NCBI GenBank assembly: GCA_963921425.1
Contig: OY992835.1
Coordinates: 21,948,001 to 22,012,000 of the forward strand
DNA length: 64,000 bases
Direction of reading: 5' to 3'
Source: Dryas octopetala
Taxonomy: Eukaryota; Streptophyta; Magnoliopsida; Rosales; Rosaceae
A program made the translations under genes and the position numbers. The notes under the pieces were generated by a model. The model did not search any database. It was not told the DNA's origin and saw only the letters and a program-made list of their open reading frames with translations. Of this stretch, positions 56,604 through 64,000 are shown one piece after another; positions within the stretch are counted from its first letter, which is position 1, and each line of letters starts with the position of its first letter.

Positions 56604-59590
56604 ATGAACATGGAAGAGTCTGAAGAGACGAGCGATGAAACCCACCAAAACGACACCGTAAAAGTCCTAAACGACCTCCCCGACGAGCTCCTCCTCCACA
56701 TCGTCTCCTTCCTAACGACCCTCGACGCCGTCCAAACCTCTCTCATCTCCCGAAAATGGCGACCCCTCTGGTCCCGCGTGCCCTTCCTCAACTTCTACTA
56801 CGAGCTCTTCCCTCCCTACGACTCGCCCGCCGACACCCGCCAGTTCTTCGCCGAGTTCGTCGACCGCGTCCTCATACTCCGCGCCAATGCTCCCGCCCAC
56901 ACCTTCCGCCTCTCCTTCATCTACCAGGACCGCTACGGCTTCCACGTGGACTCCTGGGTCCGATCCGCCATAACCCACCTCCACGCGCGCGAACTCAGCC
57001 TCGACTTCTACATCGACAAGGAGTTTCACAGCGACGAGACCCGTTTCCACAAGTACGATTTCCCTTTCGCTGTTCTGCGAAATGGGTGTGTGAGAGTCTT
57101 GAGGCTTACGCGCTGTGATCTCACGTTGCCGTCGAACATGTCCGCCATGCGTCTCTGGTCGATCGCCTCCATGGTTCTTGACCAGGTTTGTTTGACGGAC
57201 CAGATAGTGAAGGATTTGATTCTGGGGTGTCCCAATCTCGAGGCTTTGGAGCTTCAGTACTGTTGGGGGCAGCAGAATTTGAAAATATGTAGCGCGAGGT
57301 TGAAGAAACTAGCACTTGGGTATTATTATGATTCTGAATTGAAAGAGACGGTTGTCATTGATTGCCCAAACCTTTGTTTCTTAAGCATTATTTGCTGTAG
57401 ATTTTATCGGTTTGTACTTAAGAATGCTTCGTCTTTGGTTGAGTTTCACATTGATATTGTGCACAAAATGGATGAGTACTATGATTATTGGTGTAAGGTT
57501 GCGAGGCTACTTAAGGAAGCTCCTTCTGTTAAGCATCTTAATGTGCAGAATTGGTGGTTTAAGGTAATTTTCTTGACTTGTGCTCTGATCAATTATTGTT
57601 TTTCTATTTCGATTTTTGGTTAATTTAGCCTATTTTGGCATTCTGATTATTTGGAAGGCTTTTCATAGATTGTCTAAATTTGGGTGTTCTTTAGACTTGG
57701 AGGTGTAGCCGTGTATTTTTGGAAAAGACTGTGTCGTCTAAGAATTGAAAGAGAAAAGAACATCAGAGAAAGTAAGGCTTTTAGCTTGTCATTGAATCTT
57801 GGGGTTGAAAGAGTTTAGGGTAATTAGTTGTTGTGGTCTGCTCATTATTGCAGGCATTGGGACTAAACAGAGGAAATGATCAGAGCCTAATTTAATTTAT
57901 ACAAATTGTTCATGAATTGATCTCCCAGGAAAGAAGTGGTTGAGGGTGACTGGATAGTGAAGAAAAATAACATGGTTGTTTGTGGACTTTTAATATGCCC
58001 TGTCACTAACCATATTTGGTGACAAGTTACTCCAATAAACCTTTTGAAGCTAGATAATATAGCTTATAATACATTTGCTATGCCAATCTACACACACACA
58101 AACACACATAATTATGGGGAAGCTAGATATCTTGTTCAGTAAGGGTTAAATTGTTTTGTCATTAAATTGTAATGTTAAGTCTATTGATTTGTATAACCCA
58201 TTGCTTTACTCTTATATTGCACTGGAATTTATTCTTCTGCAGTTCACATCCTGTCTCAATATTTACATCATAGGTTAGCTTTAAATGAGATATTGTAAGT
58301 TAATGGCATTGCACCAAATTGTTTTGAAAAAATGAGCTACCGGAAAAAAGGTTCTGTCTAGTTGATCACTTGTCCTAAGAAGGAGGATCACTTGATGATT
58401 AACCATGTCATGATGCAGAATTAGTTGTCTCTTCTCAAGATTGTGCCTTCAAGAGTATCACTGGATACTCTTGTTAAAAAAGAGTCTCACTGGAAATGAA
58501 GTCTTGTAGCATGTCTCACTGACCCACCCACCATGTGGTTGTGTGCCAGACATGCTTTAGTCCCTTTCTCTGTCTACCTCATTGCAGTGTCACATTGCAT
58601 TTAGAGATGGCTAAGCTCTGTTTGTTAAGGTTGTTGTTACTCGTTACCCTCATTGAACTAGGGAATTTTTCAAATTTAACTATTTACTGCCTAACCTCTT
58701 TGACTTGTTCCCCAGTATTGAGCACTGGTTTCTAATGGCTTTATGTTATTGAACATCTTCGAATATTATATGCATTTTTGTTTATGATGTCCTCAGCTTC
58801 TGACATCAAAGGAACCTTACCCAAAAGTTTTGTGCACCACAATTTCAACTCTTTTAAAGCTAGGAACATACTAATCTATTATTTCAGGTTGTTGTTATTC
58901 CTCAGAGTAGTATCCTTAAACAACTAGGGGATTTGTCAAATTTAACTTTTCACTGCTTAACCTATTTGGCTTTTACGGTTGACCAGTAGTTTCTAATGGC
59001 ATTATGTTGTTGAACATCTTCTAATATTACATAATTGCTTCATATGCATATGTCCTCAGTTTCTGACATCAAAGGATCCTTTCCCCAAAAGTTTTATGCT
59101 CCACAGTCTCAACCTCTTGGAGCTTCGAACGGGGTATACCCAATATGATCTGGTTGGCATGGCTGCACTGCTTGCGCTTTCTCCAAATCTGAAGACAATG
59201 ATTCTAGAATACCTTTTCAAGATAGGGGAAGATGTGAGTAGTACTGTTACATACATAATCACTGCAGTTCTAGATGTTGCTATATAACTTACGTTTATCA
59301 TTCTTTTGTTGTTCTGGAGCTGCATATCTAAACTTTGTTCTTCGAATTTCTAGGAGAGTTTATCAGAAGAGTTGTTAAAAAAACCAGTTGACTTCAGCAT
59401 GCCAAGTCTCAAGCAAGTTAGGATGACATCGTTTACTGGAACAGAAGATGAAGTTAATTTTGTGAATATCTTGAAAAAGCAAGGAGTGGTCCTAGAAAAG
59501 ATTATAATTGTTCCTGTTAAAGTTGGTGAGAGCTCATATCCTCCAGTAGTTCTACGTCGAAGGCCTAACAGAGATGAAGTAGTCACATGA
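56604..59590 (+). CDS. F-box/LRR protein, 456 aa, three exons
   Basis: Exons 56604-57563, 59060-59233 and 59354-59590, all phase 0. The F-box at about residues 20-63 (LNDLPDELLLHIVSFLTTLDAV then SLISRKWRPLWSRVP) should bind SKP1 within an SCF ubiquitin ligase. LRR-like units follow (LILGCPNLEALELQYCWG, FLTSKDPFPKSF, LSPNLKTMILEYLFK), with an FBD-like end (SLSEELLKKPVDFSMPSLKQVRM). The target is unknown. Exon 1 is very GC-rich in its first 500 bp (third positions mainly C/G) and becomes AT-rich after about 57100. The 1496-bp intron 1 contains a tandem duplication with a decayed copy of exon 2. Confidence 0.85.
58451..58493 (+). mobile_element. Possible tail-only retroinsertion in intron 1 of the first F-box gene
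   Basis: AAGAGTATCACTGG (58451-58464) recurs as AAGAGTCTCACTGG (58480-58493) around ATACTCTTGTTAAAA. The A-run is short, so this is the weakest member. Confidence 0.35.
58629..59138 (+). repeat. Tandem duplication carrying a decayed copy of exon 2
   Basis: Unit 1 (58629-58870) and unit 2 (58887-59138) share GGTTGTTGTTA, TCAAATTTAACT, TTTCTAATGGC, GAACATCTTC and TCCTCAG followed by TTCTGACATCAAAGGA. In unit 2 the TCCTCAG is the real acceptor of exon 2. In unit 1 the matching exon-like stretch (58797 on) lacks one base in the C/A run after CCTTACCC, which shifts its frame, so it cannot replace the true exon. Confidence 0.85.
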
Positions 59591-60566
59591 TCTGCTCACA
59601 AAGATGAAGCACTCACAGGATCTCCTCGCAAAGATGGAAGTACTCACAGGATCTTCTCTTACTGACTCTGAGCTTTAAATGGGGAATAAATTTCTGATTT
59701 TTGAACTGTTTAAATTGGATGACTATTATGGATAGTTACATTTTGTTTGGATTATTTTTTAAGGGGTTTACAGTAAAAATTGAAGGGTTTTTCAAAGATA
59801 CATAAAAAAAAATAAACCATAAACCAATCTTTTAGTTCGATGATTCATTTTGAATAGATGTCCCTTCAGTTCTATTCGCTCGTCTAGTTTCTCGTAATAA
59901 GTACAAAGTAGTTGGGTTTCCAATCACTGCTCATAAATCTAACATCGGCGTCCAATGGACATCTTTGGGCGCCCAAGGCCCACCTTTGTGAATCTTTTAT
60001 TTTAATAAAAGGGAAATTTGTTTTTTTTTTTTTGGCCATGGAAAGGGAAATTTGTTTGATAAAATAAAACGAGTCTCTGTCTTAGCTTTCGTATGGATGC
60101 ATGTGCGTAACTATATACGAGAATGAAATGACACAACACAATTTTCATTCTGAATAATTATTTGTTAATTACTAGTTACGCACATTTATTCATTTAAGCA
60201 TATGGTATCCATGTTATGATATCTCTATCGATTAAAATTGTTTTAAAGTTTTAGTTCGTTCTTAATAATATTAAAAATTTTAATTTAAGAATTTGTAATA
60301 ATAATATAAATTTAAAAAGTGGTTTATCAAAAGTCAAAACTGAAATGGATAATGGATTGTAATATTTTTGAATTAGAAAACTCAATTTAATTTAATTAAT
60401 TAATTAATTAACTCAATAGTAGTATCTTGAAACAAACTCAAATACTCAATTGCTGTTGTCGTTCGATCTCGATGACCTCAGTTCCACATTCCAATCTTTG
60501 AACCATTCAAACCCTAATGTAAGTCATCGAAACACAAACAAAATCATCACAAGAAATATTAATTCC
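59591..60566. other. Spacer between the two F-box genes
   Basis: Nearly 1 kb, AT-rich, with one tail-only insertion (60008) and a TTAA-repeat run (about 60393-60413). The last 150 bp are the leader of the second F-box gene. Confidence 0.6.
60008..60057 (-). mobile_element. Tail-only retroinsertion: 18 nt, GGCC-A10, 16-bp exact target duplication
   Basis: AAAGGGAAATTTGTTT is exactly repeated at 60008-60023 and 60042-60057. On the minus strand the insert is CCATGGCCAAAAAAAAAA and the duplication begins AAAC. Confidence 0.65.
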
Positions 60567-62316
60567 ATGGAAACAAGATCTGCTGCGAAGAAGAGGAAGC
60601 TCTTCATGATGAGCAAAGAAAATGCAGGCGGTGATGACGATGAGGACATGAAGGACCGCATCAGCGACCTCCCCGACGCCGTCCTCCACCAGATTCTGTT
60701 CCTCCTCCCGATCAAAACGGTGGCCCAAAGCAGCGTCCTTTCAAAACGGTGGCGTTGGCTCTGGTCGTCGTTCCCGGACCTGGACTTTACGAGCCGAATC
60801 TCGTCCAGCAGTCTGATGCGGAGGCGATCAGCAGCAGCAGCATCATCAAAATGTCAGATCAACGGCAAAGAAACCGAGTTCATGACACAAGTCCTTCGCC
60901 TCCGCGAGAAGCAGTCGGACATTCGAATCCTCCGGTTCCGCGCGCGGCTGAGCTTCTCCCGGCTGAACGGGCTGATGCGGCTGGCCATCCGGCGCAACGT
61001 GCAGGAGCTGGACGTGGAGGTGGCCACAGAGGATTACTTCAACTTGCCGCGGTGCGTGATCGGCAGCGAGTCCCTCCGCGTGTTGAAAGTGAAGTCTCGG
61101 TACCCCGGGTTCCGACTCCCTCCGTCGTCCGTGATGAGCAGCGGGTTCAAATCCCTCCGGTCGCTTTCGCTGTCTCTGATGATCTTGTACAACCAGCCCT
61201 CCCTCCATGACATGTTCTCCGACTCCTCTTTTCCTCTACTAAACAAATTGAGTCTCGACGCGTGTTTTGGATTGAAGCATCTGCGCGTCGGGTGCAGGGC
61301 GCTCCAAGACTTTACGCTGGAGAAGTGTTTTCAGTTACAGGGCCTGGATATTTCGGGTGCCAAGTTGGAGAGACTGCGGATCGTCAGCTGTTTTGATGCT
61401 TATGTTGATAAGACTTGGGTGAAGATTAGTGCCCCAAGACTCAAAGTCATGCTTTGGGAACATAATGCCATTACTGATAATTGCTCTCTCGACACTTTGA
61501 CTTCTCTGCATGAGGCCTGCATTGGCTTCTTCCTACTCCGTGATCAGGATGTTAGTGCGCCCAAGCTTCAGACTGTGTCCAATCTTTTTATGGGACTCTC
61601 TCATGCTCATTGCTTGACACTCGAAACCCAATCTATCGAGGTACTTAATCAACACAAGAATTAAAATGCTTTCAGTGTTATAATTAAGATCGATTTAATT
61701 AATGCATGTCAGCGTTACATTGTTGCAGATTCTGTCAAACAGTAATTATTTTGCAGTTTATTTGCATCCATTTAACAATCTCAAATCCTTGGAGTTGCAT
61801 ACGGGTTTCAACAAGAACAATGTGCCTGGATTGGCCTGCATATTCAGGAGCTCTCCTATGCTGCACACTCTCATTCTCAATATTATTAACGATTACAAGA
61901 TTGAAAGGAGAGTAAGTATTATTTACATATATATAAATTAATGAGAAATTAATTAATTAATTTACTCATTATTAATATCAATATCAAAAGCTAATTTTCT
62001 TAATTTGTTATAGCAATGGAATAAGGATTTGTGGGACATGTCTAGCTCGGAGGAGGAGAAGTACTGGGAATCTCAAACCCAAACCTTGAAGTCCTTCTTA
62101 CAGCACCTTAAGATAGTGAAGATTCATGGGTTTTTAGAGTGTGAGAATGAAGTGAGTCTAGCAAAATTCTTGCTCAAGCATGGAAAGGCCTTGCAAGAAA
62201 TGATTCTGTGCACTGGACACTGCAAAGCTAGATATTCTCTGCATCGACAAAAGATTAGGTCACAGATGATGGGGTTTTCTTGGGCTTCTTCCAATGCTAA
62301 AATTGCATTCCACTAA
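60567..62316 (+). CDS. F-box/LRR (FBD-like) protein, 519 aa, three exons
   Basis: Exons 60567-61640, 61729-61911 and 62014-62316, phase 0 throughout. The start is METRSAAKKRK; no earlier in-frame ATG exists. F-box at residues 31-74 (RISDLPDAVLHQILFLLPIK then SSVLSKRWRWLWSSFPDLDF), LRR-like units through 350 (SLRVLKVKSRYPG, LNKLSLDACFGLKHLRV, LQGLDISGAKLERLRI), and an FBD-like end with KSFLQHLKIVKIHGF then FLLKHGKALQEMIL. SCF substrate adaptor by family; target unknown. It shares order, exon phase and FBD-like end with the preceding F-box gene, but sequence identity is modest, so an old tandem pair is likely. Coding GC is high at 60640-61200. Confidence 0.87.
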
Positions 62317-64000
62317 GCTCTTGTAATACATTAATTCTTTGACTTCTTTTTTGAATATATATATATATATATATTTGCATTTTCTTTACTAATGCTTTCT
62401 CTCTTATATTCTACTAGAAGTAGCTGTCATGTGTGAAGTAGCTAGATTGGGCCCAAGTAAATTATATGGTAAGCATTAGCAAATTTTTTGTAATTTGTAT
62501 GCCGGAAAATCAAAACCTACAAGGCTACTATGTATATGAGTGAACTCAGTTTTGTATTGGCAACAAATTAAAAGAAAAAAAAAATTCGTCAATTTTCTTT
62601 GCATATATATGATTACAAGGATCCCAAGAACTATATATGCCAAATCTACCTAAATTATCTGGGATAGGAAGCAAAATTGTTTGGATGAGACAGTCGTATA
62701 TATATACATCTCTTTTCAAAACTGCCATATATCACGTGTTATTCACGTAATGAGATGATTGTAAGAGAGACAGTACTAGATGGCATCACACGACCATTGG
62801 TGTGATCTGGTGCAATTTGCCTATTTGGTTGTAGGAGGAATGGGCCGGGCCAAGAAATTCAGGCTCAATTGAGTTCACATATATGTCGCTTCACCTAGGT
62901 CTTGGACTCTTGTATCTTTGCCTTGCCAAACCCACAATGGCCATTCCATGTCAAATTCCACATGGGGGCCTTGACTAGCTCAAATTGTGGGCTTGTATTT
63001 TCTGACCTTCAAATAGAGTTAGTTGGATGCATGGTCAACTTAACAATGGTATATATAATATCACTCTAGAATCATAGGAAACGTTTTTAAATTCAATATT
63101 GATCAGCGCAGACAGGGGAAGCAGGCACTTGTCTTTTGGATGTGGACACCTTCGACGTTCCTCCTAATTTCCTCAGTGCTGGTCTCTAGTAGATCTTGGT
63201 GCTTGTTATGTAACAATGTATTCAATTTGACATGTTCCAACGGCTCTATATATAAATTTCATGAACTCTTGTGATGGATCTATAGAAAACTAAAAAATTT
63301 CACATAACCAGGTTTAAATCTGATGGATCGATTTAGTACCCTGTATGACATATATATACTGGATTCATTGAATGATGCCTAGATATATTTATTAGTTAAA
63401 GTACTAGTTGTCTCTGTGAGATCCAACAAGAACCCCAATTAACAAACAAGATCTTTTCTAATGTGGAATGGTGGGATTTGAGAGAATCTCCGAAACTCTC
63501 TCATATTTCGCATTAACCCCGTGTTAAAAAATTCTTGATTAACAAACCAGAAGATAGCTAACAACCAATGCATTAGTTTTGTTAGATAAGTACTAATTAA
63601 GTGATTTAAATATGTGATTGTGAGGCCTTATAACTCTAGTGCAGTGATAGAGTTTTATAAGATTAAAAAAAAAAAAAAAAAAACCAAGACCGGCCACGGC
63701 ACCATCGTGGAATAGACAAAATTTTTAAACTTTAAATCAGCACATCCAATGTAGCTGCAGCTCTGCAGGCTCCTCGTGCAATGAATATTTAAAGCATTTT
63801 TTAATGAATAAGATATAATTTATATTCTTTGTATTAGATATTGCTTACATTTAGTTTCTTACCAATGCCAATATTAATAAAGGGAAAATCATTGTAGTAA
63901 TGGGAAGGATCATATACATGATCATAAGTATTGAAGGCACCAGAATTGGTATCCAAATGAAGTGCTCCTATGCACCCAAAATACTAAAACAAGATCAAAA
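62317..64000. other. Right-hand spacer, no gene seen
   Basis: 3' region of the second F-box gene then AT-rich sequence with (AT)10 at 62355-62374 and an A19 run near 63664-63682 without flanking direct repeats. No coding exon is convincing. Confidence 0.6.

Overview
This is a nuclear window from a eudicot plant. It is AT-rich between genes, has GT-AG introns of roughly 80-1500 bp, an intron-bearing tRNA-Tyr, and plant-only gene families (GRAS, DREB2, NPH3, XTH, fasciclin-AGP, DYW-type PPR, F-box/LRR). Protein character and gene sizes suggest a rosid with a compact genome, possibly a woody Rosaceae such as Prunus. That placement is inference, because no search was possible.

Layout. 1-7.1 kb (minus): the 5' two-thirds of the H3K4 methyltransferase gene ATXR3/SDG2, with leader intron and uORF; its SET end lies off the left edge. 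10.0-10.5 kb (minus): a small plant-specific two-exon gene. 16.8 kb (+): the GRAS regulator SCL32. 19.1 kb (minus): tRNA-Tyr(GUA). 21.6-24.4 kb (+): an NPH3/BTB protein. 27.5-30.6 kb (+): the beta subunit of Rab geranylgeranyltransferase, ten exons. 36.3-38.4 kb (+): an XTH6-like cell-wall enzyme. 41.9-43.6 kb (+): a short DREB2-like factor. 46.3 kb (+): a small secreted or membrane protein. 49.0 kb (+): a fasciclin-like AGP. 52.3-53.0 kb (minus) and 53.7-55.9 kb (+): a membrane-anchored methyltransferase head-to-head with a MEF22-like DYW PPR editing factor. 56.6-59.6 and 60.6-62.3 kb (+): two F-box/LRR genes in a row. There are no operons; the genes are independent housekeeping, regulatory and cell-wall loci. 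The F-box pair is the only possible local family expansion.

Mobile DNA. I see no long retroelement and no transposase or reverse transcriptase gene. There are two Tourist-like MITEs with TAA target duplications and one 494-bp fold-back Mutator-type MITE with an exact 9-bp target duplication. There is also a recurring pattern of about a dozen tiny insertions: 14-25 nt, ending in an A-run often preceded by GGCC or ACCC, each flanked by 12-16 bp direct repeats that often begin with AA or AAA. They look like target-primed reverse transcription events that delivered almost nothing but a tail. This is the most unusual signal in the window.

Other points of interest: an F-box-like plus LRR-like segment inside ATXR3; a DREB2-type AP2 domain with Ala in place of the specificity residue Glu19 and no long activation tail; a tandem duplication inside an F-box gene intron that carries a decayed copy of the following exon; a 740-bp tandem duplication downstream of the methyltransferase gene; steep 5'-high GC in three neighbouring genes; and a NAGNAG acceptor in the Rab-GGTase gene.
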